Shown piece after piece: positions 16,932 to 25,281 of a stretch of DNA of 64,000 nt. The stretch's first letter is position 1. Each line of letters starts with the position of its first letter. The notes beneath the pieces were generated by a model that was given only the letters and a program-made list of their open reading frames with translations, had not been told where the DNA came from and made no database searches. The DNA comes from Lactiplantibacillus paraplantarum. Its GTDB lineage: Bacteria; Bacillota; Bacilli; Lactobacillales; Lactobacillaceae. Location: assembly GCF_003641145.1 (NCBI RefSeq), contig NZ_CP032744.1:2542001-2606000 (forward strand), written 5' to 3'. The position numbers were made by a program, and so were the translations under genes.

Positions 16932-19529
16932 TTAATTCTGCCGTTTCCGTCGACTGACAGCCGTTGCACCTAATACCAAAGTGCTGGCTAATGCGATGCC
17001 TGCTAAGCTAATCATTTGATCAGCACCTTCACTAGTCTGTGGTAGCGACTGGCCTTGAGCAACCGCCAACGCCGCAGCAACCTTAGTCCGTAAGGCTTGT
17101 AGTTGTGCAACTAATGCCGTATTGTGATGAGCCTTAGCTCGTACGATTGCTTGATCAATTAAGTTAAGCAGACTGGCCTCATCCTTAATCTGATTACCGA
17201 CAACTGCTTCCTTTTGAACTTCTTCAAACGCTGTTTCTAATTCAGTCACTGTTTCGTCCGTAACCCAGTCCGCTGTAATTTCATTTTTGACTTCTTCTTC
17301 AATTTGATCAACAACTTCATCCGGAGTCACACCAGCTTCAATTTCATCTTCAATGGCATCTTCAAATTCTTCTTCGGCCTCTTCAGCTTCGGCTTCATCT
17401 TCAATGTCATCAAAATCGGGCATTTCAATATCAATGCTTGGATGGACTGGCTTTTCATATTCCGATTCATCTTCGTCATCACCGGCACTTGGCATTTCGA
17501 CGACATCAATGATTGGGTGAACCGGCTTTTCATATTCCGGTTCATCTTCGTCGTCACCATCACTTGGCATTTCGACATCAATGCTTGGGTGAACTGGCTT
17601 TTCATATTCCGGTTCATCTTCGTCGTCACCGTCGCTTGGCATTTCAATATCAATGCTTGGGTGAACTGGCTTTTCATATTCCGGTTCATCTTCGTCGTCG
17701 CCATCACCATCACCTGGCATTTCGACATCGATCGTTGGTGGTACTGGCTTATCGTAATCTGGCTCTGGTTCTTCGCCATTGCCGTTGTCACCGGGTTCTT
17801 CGCCATTGCCGTTGTCACCGGGTTCTTCGCCGTTGCCGTTGTCGCCGGGTTCTTCGCCGTTGCCGTTGTCACCAGGTTCTGGATCATTTTCGTTATCGAC
17901 ATTATCCTGCAAATCCCAACGGTGCGTTTCTGCTCGCACATTGACTTTATTGGCAATTAAGTTGCCATCTATATTTTGGTTTGCATCAATTTCTGCCGCG
18001 GGGGCTAAAATACTCCCTTGGAACGGACGCTCCACGCTAATTACACCACTAGCCAATCTGTCAGTCGCAGTTGAATCGTAAAAGTTCCAAAGTAAATGGT
18101 TATCACCAAAATCTTCAGTTTCCTTATTGTTACGTTCCGTCCCATCATCATAGATGATTTTAATTTGTGAATTAACCTGGTAAGTTGCTGCTCCAGCTGT
18201 ATCAACGTTAATAATCACCGTATTACCATCAGCATCCGCTGATAGTCCTTTGATAGTCAAAGGTGTACTCGTATTTAAGACATCTGCTGACAAATTGATT
18301 ACAATATGACCATTCGCATCAGGCTGCATATCAGTCACATCAATGACCCGTTGATTCATATCTTCAAAACTATCACTAGTATAAGTTACATCAGCTGGCT
18401 GTTCGCTGAGACTTGTACTCAACTTTTCCAACTTAGCGAATTCTTCATCGAAATCAATATAAACATTACCAGCTTTATCTTGATAAACTTCTGATGCTAA
18501 TAAATGATCAATATAGACACCGTTGACCATTGGCCGATTAGGATTCGAAACATCGATATCGATATTCTCACCAAAAATAACTTTGTTACTCCGCGTTTCA
18601 CCAGCTGAAACAAAAGAACTACCGGCAATATTACTAATATTTTGAATATAAGAAATATCTTTATCCAATAATTCTTCAATAATGTTGGTCCCAAAGTTAA
18701 CATTGCCGACCAAGTTCTGAACAGCGACATTACCGTTAGTATGTGCATGTAATTCCGCTTCACGGGCAAAAATATGGAATTGAGACGAAATACCGAGCAT
18801 ATTATGTAAATCAGGGTAATCATCCGTCACGTTACCACCATCGGCAACGGCATCATTAGTTTGCGTTACCGCTTGTGTCAGCGCCATCGCAGCCGTTTGC
18901 GGGCTAGCTACTTTATTAGTCGTAGTCGCAGCTGTTTTAGCTACTGCGGCGGATGTGCTAACCGTAGTCGCTTGAGCTGTCACCTTATTGGTGTTTTTCT
19001 GCTCAGTCGAAGCATCTACAGTTGCTGATGTAGTGGCTGATTGATCACTAGCTGTGTCAGTCACCGTATTGGCAGTGGTCTTGGAACCATTATCATCACT
19101 CGTAGTGGCAGTTGACTTTGTACTTTCGCTAGTTGTTACGGTCGAATTAGCCTCATTCGACTGGCTCGTAGTACTTGCATTCTTAGCTGAATTTGAGTCA
19201 GCATCGGCCGTCACTGTCGAATTAGCGACTGAACTCGCCGTGGAACTCCCCGTATCATCAGCATCCAAAGCCGACTGATTTTGGCTAGCCGTATCCGTAC
19301 TAGCCTGTGAGGACCGCTTAGTTGTTGAAGACTTTAATGTCTGCGTTTTAGCTGTAACTGATTTAGTTGTCGTTGAACTCGTTGAAGTTGAGTCGGTTGT
19401 TGCTTCAGCCGCCCCATCATCGGCCTTGGCCGCGAGTGTTGTTGTCCCTAACGTTAAAATTACCGCACAAGCAAACGCCCACCGCCGACCAATTTTATAC
19501 ATTTTAAAATGCGTCCGTTTACGTTCCAT
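16932..19529 (-). CDS. LPXTG surface protein, choice-of-anchor A type
   Basis: An 865 aa sortase-anchored protein. The signal peptide is of the KxYKxGKxW type (KMYKIGRRWAFACAVIL). A long Ser/Thr/Ala-rich linker follows (to about 210), then a globular region with choice-of-anchor A features (LGISSQFHIFAREAELHAHT; VNFGTNI). Next come four EEPGDNGNG-type repeats and five longer acidic repeats containing EYEKPVHPSID, an acidic helical segment, and the LPQTSE sorting signal, the variant typical of L. plantarum, with a hydrophobic stretch and RRKRQN tail. The start at 19529 has AGGTGG 8 nt upstream. Repeats give scope for length variation. The ligand is unknown. Confidence 0.92.
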   Translation of the reverse strand: MERKRTHFKMYKIGRRWAFACAVILTLGTTTLAAKADDGAAEATTDSTSTSSTTTKSVTAKTQTLKSSTTKRSSQASTDTASQNQSALDADDTGSSTASSVANSTVTADADSNSAKNASTTSQSNEANSTVTTSESTKSTATTSDDNGSKTTANTVTDTASDQSATTSATVDASTEQKNTNKVTAQATTVSTSAAVAKTAATTTNKVASPQTAAMALTQAVTQTNDAVADGGNVTDDYPDLHNMLGISSQFHIFAREAELHAHTNGNVAVQNLVGNVNFGTNIIEELLDKDISYIQNISNIAGSSFVSAGETRSNKVIFGENIDIDVSNPNRPMVNGVYIDHLLASEVYQDKAGNVYIDFDEEFAKLEKLSTSLSEQPADVTYTSDSFEDMNQRVIDVTDMQPDANGHIVINLSADVLNTSTPLTIKGLSADADGNTVIINVDTAGAATYQVNSQIKIIYDDGTERNNKETEDFGDNHLLWNFYDSTATDRLASGVISVERPFQGSILAPAAEIDANQNIDGNLIANKVNVRAETHRWDLQDNVDNENDPEPGDNGNGEEPGDNGNGEEPGDNGNGEEPGDNGNGEEPEPDYDKPVPPTIDVEMPGDGDGDDEDEPEYEKPVHPSIDIEMPSDGDDEDEPEYEKPVHPSIDVEMPSDGDDEDEPEYEKPVHPIIDVVEMPSAGDDEDESEYEKPVHPSIDIEMPDFDDIEDEAEAEEAEEEFEDAIEDEIEAGVTPDEVVDQIEEEVKNEITADWVTDETVTELETAFEEVQKEAVVGNQIKDEASLLNLIDQAIVRAKAHHNTALVAQLQALRTKVAAALAVAQGQSLPQTSEGADQMISLAGIALASTLVLGATAVSRRKRQN
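17448..17730 (-). repeat. In-frame ~66-75 bp tandem repeats of the surface protein
   Basis: Five related units encode EPEYEKPVHPSID...MPSDGDDED-like sequence, with high DNA identity between neighbouring units (about 66 bp each; one unit is slightly longer). A second array of 27-bp units (EEPGDNGNG) lies at about 17765-17885. Confidence 0.85.
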
Positions 19530-19625
19530 CGTTAATCCCACCTAAACATAGTTTATTAACTTTCCTTTAATTCAACTCTATTTTCACGCTTTTACAAAGA
19601 ACATTCAACCGTTTATATAATTTAT

Positions 19626-19643
19626 TTTATATAGCTATATAAA
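19626..19643. promoter_or_regulatory. 18-bp perfect palindrome upstream of the surface-protein gene
   Basis: TTTATATAG is followed by its exact reverse complement, ~100 bp before the start codon at 19529 and close to where its promoter should lie. It may be an operator. Confidence 0.45.
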
Positions 19644-19833
19644 CAATAAAGCCCTCATAACAGTTGTATTGACAATCACTGTGGTGACTGACAATTCAGC
19701 AAAGTAAGTTTTTACTATTGATCCGATAAGCCTGGATGCAACTAATGCTAAATGATTTGTTTCAGTGTTTACACTTTCATCTTAATAGACGCAACTTAAT
19801 ACCATAATTTGCCCTAACACTATTGATACCATC

Positions 19834-19873
19834 AAAAAAACCGGCATCACTGAAATTCACTTTCAGTAATGCC
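19834..19873 (-). terminator. Strong minus-strand terminator
   Basis: GGCATCACTGAAA pairs with TTTCAGTAATGCC (one mismatch), with a T run on the minus strand. It is likely the main terminator for the cytochrome b5-like gene. Confidence 0.8.
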
Positions 19874-19974
19874 AGCCCAGTATGCTCAACTCATCAACCA
19901 CATCTACTTTTAAACAATTATGCGCTGACGATTAATTTTAAAGTAACTACTTAATAATTGCCTGACTTCTAACA

Positions 19975-20000
19975 AAAAACTGGCCTTATTTAACCAGCCC
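19975..20000 (-). terminator. Weak terminator next to the cytochrome b5-like gene
   Basis: A short CTGG/CCAG stem followed by TTTTTT on the minus strand, directly after the stop codon. Confidence 0.4.
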
Positions 20001-20008
20001 TCAATACT

Positions 20009-20251
20009 TTAATTAGCCACGTACTGGCCAACTATGTTCAGCCCCTTTAGAACTTTGCGTCCGTGTGGTGATTTAGTATCAATAACTGCGGTTAATTCTT
20101 GTCCAGCAAGATTACCATGATGCTTACCACCAGCCCATGCTGCAACCCCCGTTACATCATAAACGACACCATCAACCGCAACGTATGCGGGTTGACCATT
20201 TTGACCATTATATTTGGCTAATTCAGTTTGATTAAACGTCGTTGTATCCAT
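20009..20251 (-). CDS. Cytochrome b5-like heme/steroid-binding domain protein
   Basis: An 80 aa single-domain protein. The order FNQTELAKYNGQNGQPAYVAVDGVVYDVT, then W.GGKHHGNLAGQEL and SPHG, matches the cytochrome b5-like fold. Two histidines (HHGN; SPHG) lie where heme or ligand residues occur. Whether it binds heme in a lactobacillus is unknown. There is no signal peptide, so it should be cytoplasmic. AAGGAG precedes the ATG. It is monocistronic, with terminators downstream. Confidence 0.88.
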   Translation of the reverse strand: MDTTTFNQTELAKYNGQNGQPAYVAVDGVVYDVTGVAAWAGGKHHGNLAGQELTAVIDTKSPHGRKVLKGLNIVGQYVAN

Positions 20252-20770
20252 TACGAATCACTCCTTCACAATTTACCGTCATAATAAACTGGACTGCCAA
20301 GTAAAAGCAAGTGATTCGTTCGTAAACCGAACAATTAGTCCGACCTTGCGACAATTAATCATTGCCGAAATAATTATACCCCCACAATTATTTCAGTAAC
20401 ATCGGCCTAACCTTTGACCGTCATAACTTTAATTTACCGGGTATTTTGCAATGACTACTAAATATGCGTTACTACCCAGTATAATTTTACCCGTAATAGC
20501 AGTTGTGCTTATAAGTCTGCCAAAACTTAGCCGCTGACCAATTACTGCTACTCTAAACTACTTATCTTAATACCTTACAACATCAGCGACGTCATACCTA
20601 CCAGTATGACGACCTTGTGAACCAGCACTGATCTAAAATCAGTACTGCCCCTAACTGCGTTATTACAACGCACACCTCAGCCACTACTATCCAATAAATG
20701 GACTGCGTCGAAGCGTGACGCCTAGACACACCCCGTATCTAGAAACGTCGATTGCTTATTGTCAAAGAAA
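20252..20770. other. Gene-free region with two hairpins
   Basis: I see no plausible coding frame. CGTCATAC/GTATGACG (20590-20611) and CAGCACTGAT/ATCAGTACTG (20623-20647) form adjacent stem-loops. Neither is followed by a clear T run. Confidence 0.5.
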
Positions 20771-21304
20771 TTAATCTAGTTGAGGAGGGCCAATCGCTGC
20801 CACCCGATGATTACCAGCCATACTTGTTGTAATCCCTGCAATAACCGTCCCCATTGGATCGACTTGATTACTGGCCGCCAATAGCTGTTCACGAAGCCGA
20901 ATAATTGCATGTCTGATTGTCAATGTAACTGCTGCTTTTGATAGTTGCCGACGTTGCGCCAGTATCGACATGACTTCGACCAGCATCTGACCACCAACGA
21001 CTTGGTCACCCGCTTTAACTTTAAACTTAAATGTAGGCGATTCCAAAACACTAGTTAGTTGCCCAATTCGTAACCAACCGACTAGCCCATTGGTCGCTCG
21101 AAATCCAATTAACCGTTGATTGGCCGCCACTGCTGTAATAACCCCAGCAAAGGGGGCGACGATTTGATCCGTTGCCGGTAAAATTTGCTTCTTAAAACCT
21201 AATAACCCGTATAAGTGAACCGTATTAGCAAGGGTTGTCACACTAATAATTTGACGTTTAACCGGTGCAACGACGGGAATTAATGAGCTAATTGTTACTG
21301 GCAC
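20771..21304 (-). CDS. Orphan EIIA(Glc)-like domain protein without active-site histidines
   Basis: A 177 aa protein with the PTS EIIA type-1 plan: QIVAPFAGVITAV (as in the usual PxxGxV), IGFRATNGLVGWLRIGQLTSV, then FKVKAGDQVVGGQMLVEV. Compared with normal EIIA, for example the NagE EIIA in this window (KHAIGF; LLHMGIDTV), the first His is replaced (NQRLIGF) and the phosphorylated His is Arg (WLRIGQLT). It should not carry phosphate. The C-terminal ~50 residues extend past the domain. A GTG start at 21304 has AAGGAA 9 nt upstream; a GTG at 21313 is too close to it. It stands alone, so a regulatory or decoy role is only a guess. Confidence 0.7.
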   Translation of the reverse strand: MPVTISSLIPVVAPVKRQIISVTTLANTVHLYGLLGFKKQILPATDQIVAPFAGVITAVAANQRLIGFRATNGLVGWLRIGQLTSVLESPTFKFKVKAGDQVVGGQMLVEVMSILAQRRQLSKAAVTLTIRHAIIRLREQLLAASNQVDPMGTVIAGITTSMAGNHRVAAIGPPQLD

Positions 21305-21752
21305 ACTTCTCACTTCCTTAATATTTGAATTACCAACTATCCGTATTTAAATAACCTTAACAAACGTAATGCACAAAACTTGTCTTTTATCCTATGTAAA
21401 TCAATTAGTTTAAGTCGTTGATCGTTATTCTTACACCATAAACCATACCATAACTAAACTAGAATACCAGCATAATTAACGGTTTTAACCAAGGTTTACA
21501 TTTGTTTGCGTTGATTTGTAAACTCAATTAACGAACGATGCTACTAATTAGCGGTATTATTGATTATTTAATGTATCAATAGTAAGTTATCAAATATTTT
21601 GGATTGGACATTCAGCTTGGTGGACAAAGCCAACTTACGCTTGAACCCCGGCGAGCACGGCTATAATTAGTTACAAAAATAAGCTATCAGAATTTAATCT
21701 GCTAGCTCATCTAGTTAATACTATTGTATCTTTTTCAATACTAAAGACTCAG
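21305..21752. other. Gene-free AT-rich gap
   Basis: I see no coding frame. A weak inverted repeat GTTTACA/TGTAAAC lies at 21494-21523. Nothing else stands out. Confidence 0.5.
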
Positions 21753-22883
21753 TTATTCAACGGTTACACGCATGCGACCATGCCGTTTTGAAAAGTAGAG
21801 GTTTTGATCGACTCGATTGTAGAAATCAACCGGACTACCATCAGCTTGATGTAGCGTGGAAACACCAACGGAAATCGAAACACTAATTTCTTGATCTTCG
21901 TATTTAATAACAAGGTGGTTGACCGCTTCAAAGATCTGCCGAACAATTACTTGCGTACTAGCCAAATCATATCCAGGAAATAACACGTTAAATTCTTCCC
22001 CACCTGTCCGATAAAGCTTGACCTTCTCATCATTCGCTTCCAAAACAGTCTTGACCGTTGCAGAAACTTCCTGCAAGACTCGGTCGCCAGCTAGGTGCCC
22101 ATACGTATCATTGACCTGCTTAAAGTGATCGATATCAAACATCATCATCGAAAGGTTGAGGTTATTCTTAGCACTGTCATCGAACAAATACTTAATATGT
22201 TCCGTATAAGCTGCAAAATTCTCCGTTTCAGTTAACGCATCATGGCTAGCAAACTGTGCCAGCCGCAACTTGATTTCACTATCCTGCGTCAGCATATTAA
22301 CGTATGCATACAGTAGACCAGCGAAAATCATCAGGTAGCCGTACTCTTGTAAGGTATTATCCCAATCCAGTGAATATTTGATTTTGATTAATCCCCATAA
22401 AAGGCCACCATAAAAAGCTACCGCACCATAGTAGTATAGCCAGGGATGCTTATGCTTGGGTACCCACAGCCGCAAATAGTTCATACTCCAGAAAAAGAGG
22501 ACGAAAACCACGGCATAACTCCATGACTCCCAAAAAAAGATGGAACGATCAAAAATCATGTACACTATGACCACTGGTAATAATGAATAATACGGCATTC
22601 GGATATTCAAGAAAAACGAGCAAAACACCACGGCAATCAAGTGAAAGTTGACAAACTCCCAACTATCCGATTGGCCAACGACCGACAGTTGCATGACAAA
22701 TACGAAGACCAACATGTAAATCACACCATGCCAAGCATTGACCGTATCATCATCAATATTAATATGTCGAGCGTGAAACCAAGTCGTAATCCAATTAAAG
22801 AGGACCCAGTAGAGTGTCAACACTCCTAGTATGAAGAAAATGCTCGTTACGAACGGCGAGATTCGCCAATTAGACCATGTCAT
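21753..22883 (-). CDS. Membrane-bound GGDEF diguanylate cyclase
   Basis: A 376 aa protein with about six N-terminal membrane helices (residues 1-200) and a C-terminal GGDEF domain. The active-site loop is GGEEF (LYRTGGEEFNVLFPG), with the upstream FDIDHFKQVNDTYGHLAGDRVL motif that binds metal and GTP intact. No RxxD inhibitory site is present just before GGEEF. It should therefore make c-di-GMP without the usual product inhibition. AAAGGA lies 8 nt before the ATG. The EAL gene lies 15 bp upstream in the same direction. Confidence 0.9.
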   Translation of the reverse strand: MTWSNWRISPFVTSIFFILGVLTLYWVLFNWITTWFHARHINIDDDTVNAWHGVIYMLVFVFVMQLSVVGQSDSWEFVNFHLIAVVFCSFFLNIRMPYYSLLPVVIVYMIFDRSIFFWESWSYAVVFVLFFWSMNYLRLWVPKHKHPWLYYYGAVAFYGGLLWGLIKIKYSLDWDNTLQEYGYLMIFAGLLYAYVNMLTQDSEIKLRLAQFASHDALTETENFAAYTEHIKYLFDDSAKNNLNLSMMMFDIDHFKQVNDTYGHLAGDRVLQEVSATVKTVLEANDEKVKLYRTGGEEFNVLFPGYDLASTQVIVRQIFEAVNHLVIKYEDQEISVSISVGVSTLHQADGSPVDFYNRVDQNLYFSKRHGRMRVTVE

Positions 22884-22898
22884 CGTAAGAATCCTTTC

Positions 22899-23579
22899 TT
22901 AGCAGCCGCCATTCACTAACTGACGGCCATCGTCGACTAACCGCGGCTTCCCATAATAATAGCCCTGATGCCATTCAACACCTTGCTTTTCTGCCATCTT
23001 TTGATCACCCTGGTCTTCGACACCTTCCAGAATAAACTCTAAATGGTAGGCGCGGGCAACGTCTCGCCAAAAAGCTAATTCCCGTGGGATGCAATCTGCT
23101 TGCCCACTCATCCGCAAGTTCTGCATCGCAAACTTGATTTGATCAACAAATGGTAGCGCGTGTTGAATGTTCTGAAACGTATTCGAACCCGTGCCGACAT
23201 CATCAATACTCAATTTGATGTCATGCTGATGAAAAAAGAGACTATATTTTTGAATCTCAGCTAGTGATGGACTCTCCGTTAGCTCAATTGTTAGTGCAGC
23301 GGGATTCAAACGCTTCTTCAAGTAAATAATTGTGCCTAACATGAAGTCATCTTCAGCTTGTTGACGATTTAAATTAAGCGCTAAGACTTGATTAGTTGCC
23401 TTAGTCTGCAACTGACTAGCAAGTTGTTCTAAGAGCTCGGCCTGTTTGTCTAATGACAATTCAGTAAATGATTGAGGAACGGCCCAGCGACCATTCATCT
23501 CTTTACGTAGTAATAATTCATAACCAAAAACAGCTTTTTGGCTATGATCAACTTGGGGTTGAACAAAAAAACGATACAT
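22899..23579 (-). CDS. Stand-alone EAL-domain c-di-GMP phosphodiesterase
   Basis: A 226 aa protein that is essentially one EAL domain. The name motif is ELL (FGYELLLR) rather than EAL, but residues known to matter in the family are in place: NLN (LALNLN), ELTES, IDDVGTGSN, a Lys in DQIKFAM, EGVED and QGYYYGKP. It probably hydrolyses c-di-GMP to pGpG. GAGG lies 8 nt before the ATG. It is the first gene of a two-gene operon with the GGDEF cyclase. Confidence 0.87.
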   Translation of the reverse strand: MYRFFVQPQVDHSQKAVFGYELLLRKEMNGRWAVPQSFTELSLDKQAELLEQLASQLQTKATNQVLALNLNRQQAEDDFMLGTIIYLKKRLNPAALTIELTESPSLAEIQKYSLFFHQHDIKLSIDDVGTGSNTFQNIQHALPFVDQIKFAMQNLRMSGQADCIPRELAFWRDVARAYHLEFILEGVEDQGDQKMAEKQGVEWHQGYYYGKPRLVDDGRQLVNGGC

Positions 23580-23735
23580 TCATAAAGCCTCGCTTTTAAT
23601 GATTTCTTTATGTCAATATAAATTAACGACTCCTGTAAAGTATAACCGCTTTTAACTAAAATATCGAGACATAGTTACATACTTTAATCAAAAAAATTAT
23701 TTTTCATTATATGTAAACGTTATATTAATCGCAAC

Positions 23736-23750
23736 AAAAAAGACGTTGTG
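23736..23750 (-). terminator. Distal arm of the split nrdDG terminator
   Basis: AAAAAAGACGTTGTG is the exact reverse complement of 25255-25269. The two arms would form a 15-bp terminator stem but are now separated by the IS3-family insertion. Confidence 0.75.
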
Positions 23751-23751
23751 T
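23749..23751. repeat. IS3 element target duplication, left
   Basis: TGT, repeated at 25243-25245 directly after the right inverted repeat. A 3-bp duplication is usual for IS150-group elements. Confidence 0.65.
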
Positions 23752-23802
23752 TAAAGTGAACCCCTAAGGTTGGACACCAAATCTAACCTTGGGGGTTTTA
23801 CT

Positions 23803-24330
23803 ATGTCAAAATTTAATTTAGAACTTCGAATAAAGGTCGTTACTGAATACTTATCTGGTAAAGGTTCACCGTCTCTAGCTAAGAAGTATCGCATTAGCAA
23901 TCATGCAATCATTCTGGGTTGGGTTCATCGATTTGAGCGGCGAGGTATTGAAGGTCTAAAAGACCGGTCAATGTCCCAAGAATATTCTAGTCAGTTCAAA
24001 GTCGATGTATTAAACTGGAGGAAACGAAATCAAGCTTCGCTTCCAGTGACTGCCTTACACTTTGACTTGTCGTCGCCAAGTACGATTTGGCAGTGGGAAA
24101 AACACTTCCAGGAATCTGGAATAGCGGGACTTGAGTGCAAACGAGGGAATCCTAAGACCATGGCCAAACACAAGCAGAACAACCCCAAACCTGAAAAACC
24201 ACAGACTCCAGCCGCAGAATTGAAGCAGCTAAAACAAGAGAATCAAATGTTAAAAATAGAAAATGAATTCTTAAAAAAACTCGATGCCTTAGCACGAAAG
24301 AAGTCAAAACACACGAACTCATCGAACTAG
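23803..24330 (+). CDS. IS3-family transposase OrfA
   Basis: A 175 aa OrfA with two helix-turn-helix units (KVVTEYLSGKGSPSLAKKYRISNHAI and a second near residue 75) and a C-terminal leucine-rich coiled coil (LKQLKQENQMLKIENEFLKKL). It binds the IS ends. The ATG at 23803 follows GGGGG by 7 nt. Its end overlaps orfB in the -1 frame. Confidence 0.88.
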   Translation: MSKFNLELRIKVVTEYLSGKGSPSLAKKYRISNHAIILGWVHRFERRGIEGLKDRSMSQEYSSQFKVDVLNWRKRNQASLPVTALHFDLSSPSTIWQWEKHFQESGIAGLECKRGNPKTMAKHKQNNPKPEKPQTPAAELKQLKQENQMLKIENEFLKKLDALARKKSKHTNSSN

Positions 24331-25211
24331 TAGACGAGTTAAGGCAGAATTTTCAAGTTTCCATCAAACTAGTTCTTAAGGCTGTTCGTATTCCTCGCAG
24401 CACGTATTATTATGCTAAGGAGCATCGTGGTCGTAACTTAGATGATTCACAAATTATTCAGGCAATTGATGAGATTCGTCAACAAGATCCAAAATATACT
24501 CGGAAATACGGGTACCGACGAATAACCGGTGCTTTACATGACGCTTATGGCTTTAAAATCAATCATAAGCGGGTCTTACGGATTATGCGGGAACAAGACT
24601 GGCTATGTGGCGCCTTTAATCGGCAGAAACGAAAGTATAATTCTTACAAGGGAACTGTTGGCGTCATCGCCCCAAATCGACTTAAGCGACGATTCAAAAC
24701 AGATCGGCCTTACCAGAAGTTAGTCACCGACGTCAGTGAATTTCGATATGGGAACCAAAGCCAAAATGAACGGGTTTATTTAGAACCAGTCCTCGACCTC
24801 TTCAATGGAGAGGTTCTGGCTTTCAATATCAGTGACCACCCGACCGTTGAATTCGCTTTAAAGCCTTTGAAAGAAGCCCTAAATCAAATACCGGTGTTAG
24901 ATTATCGGACGACTGTCCATACTGACCAAGGGTTTCAGTATCAGCATCGCCACTGGCAAAACACGCTTAAAGAGCACCATGTATTTCAGAGTATGTCGCG
25001 TAAAGCCACTTGTCTCGACAACGCCGCCATGGAGTCGTTTTTTCACATTATGAAAGTCGAGGTTATGGATGAACATTTTGAGACCAAAACAGCGCTTATC
25101 GAAGCTATGAACGAATGGATAGACTTCTACAATCATCGGCGCATCAAAACAAAACTGGACGGCAAGTCCCCGATAAAATACCGGGAACTTACCGTCCAGA
25201 AAGCAGCTTAA
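24267..25211 (+). CDS. IS3-family transposase OrfB (made by -1 frameshift)
   Basis: The frame is open from 24267 and encodes an rve-type integrase core. The DDE residues are in LVTDVSEF, VHTDQGFQ and NAAMESFFH, with the usual HTH-like HHR region before them. There is no ATG at its beginning. The A7 run at 24273-24279 in OrfA (TTA AAA AAA C) is a classical slippery site giving an OrfAB fusion. The first methionine in frame is at 24585, too late for a whole enzyme. Confidence 0.85.
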   Translation: MLKKTRCLSTKEVKTHELIELVDELRQNFQVSIKLVLKAVRIPRSTYYYAKEHRGRNLDDSQIIQAIDEIRQQDPKYTRKYGYRRITGALHDAYGFKINHKRVLRIMREQDWLCGAFNRQKRKYNSYKGTVGVIAPNRLKRRFKTDRPYQKLVTDVSEFRYGNQSQNERVYLEPVLDLFNGEVLAFNISDHPTVEFALKPLKEALNQIPVLDYRTTVHTDQGFQYQHRHWQNTLKEHHVFQSMSRKATCLDNAAMESFFHIMKVEVMDEHFETKTALIEAMNEWIDFYNHRRIKTKLDGKSPIKYRELTVQKAA

Positions 25212-25242
25212 TAAAGTTGTCCAATTTTAAGGGTTCACTTTA

Positions 25243-25245
25243 TGT
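25243..25245. repeat. IS3 element target duplication, right
   Basis: TGT, matching 23749-23751. Confidence 0.65.
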
Positions 25246-25254
25246 TCACTACGT

Positions 25255-25269
25255 CACAACGTCTTTTTT
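25255..25269 (-). terminator. Proximal arm of the split nrdDG terminator
   Basis: CACAACGTCTTTTTT is the exact complement of 23736-23750; only the IS lies between them. Confidence 0.75.
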
Positions 25270-25281
25270 TGAAATTCGATC

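Larger units (their letters stand above)
19530..20008. other. Gene-free AT-rich region upstream of the surface-protein gene
   Basis: It holds an 18-bp perfect palindrome (19626-19643) and terminator-like hairpins (19843-19873 and 19975-20000). I see no convincing coding frame. Confidence 0.6.
23752..25242 (+). mobile_element. IS3-family (IS150-group) insertion sequence
   Basis: A 1491-bp element with terminal inverted repeats TAAAGTGAACCCCTAA (left) and TAAAGTGAACCCTTAA (right, inverted), flanked by TGT duplications. It carries overlapping orfA and orfB with an A7 frameshift site. Both frames look intact, so it may be active. It split the terminator of nrdDG. Confidence 0.9.

Noticed and set aside
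17448..17890. CRISPR-like periodicity
   Set aside because: The repeats are in frame within a protein gene, adjoin without unique spacers of constant size, and no cas genes are present.
17304..17960. Long plus-strand frames (up to 218 aa) opposite the surface-protein repeats
   Set aside because: Low-complexity mirror translations of the acidic repeat DNA without ribosome sites; the minus-strand frame has signal peptide and anchor.
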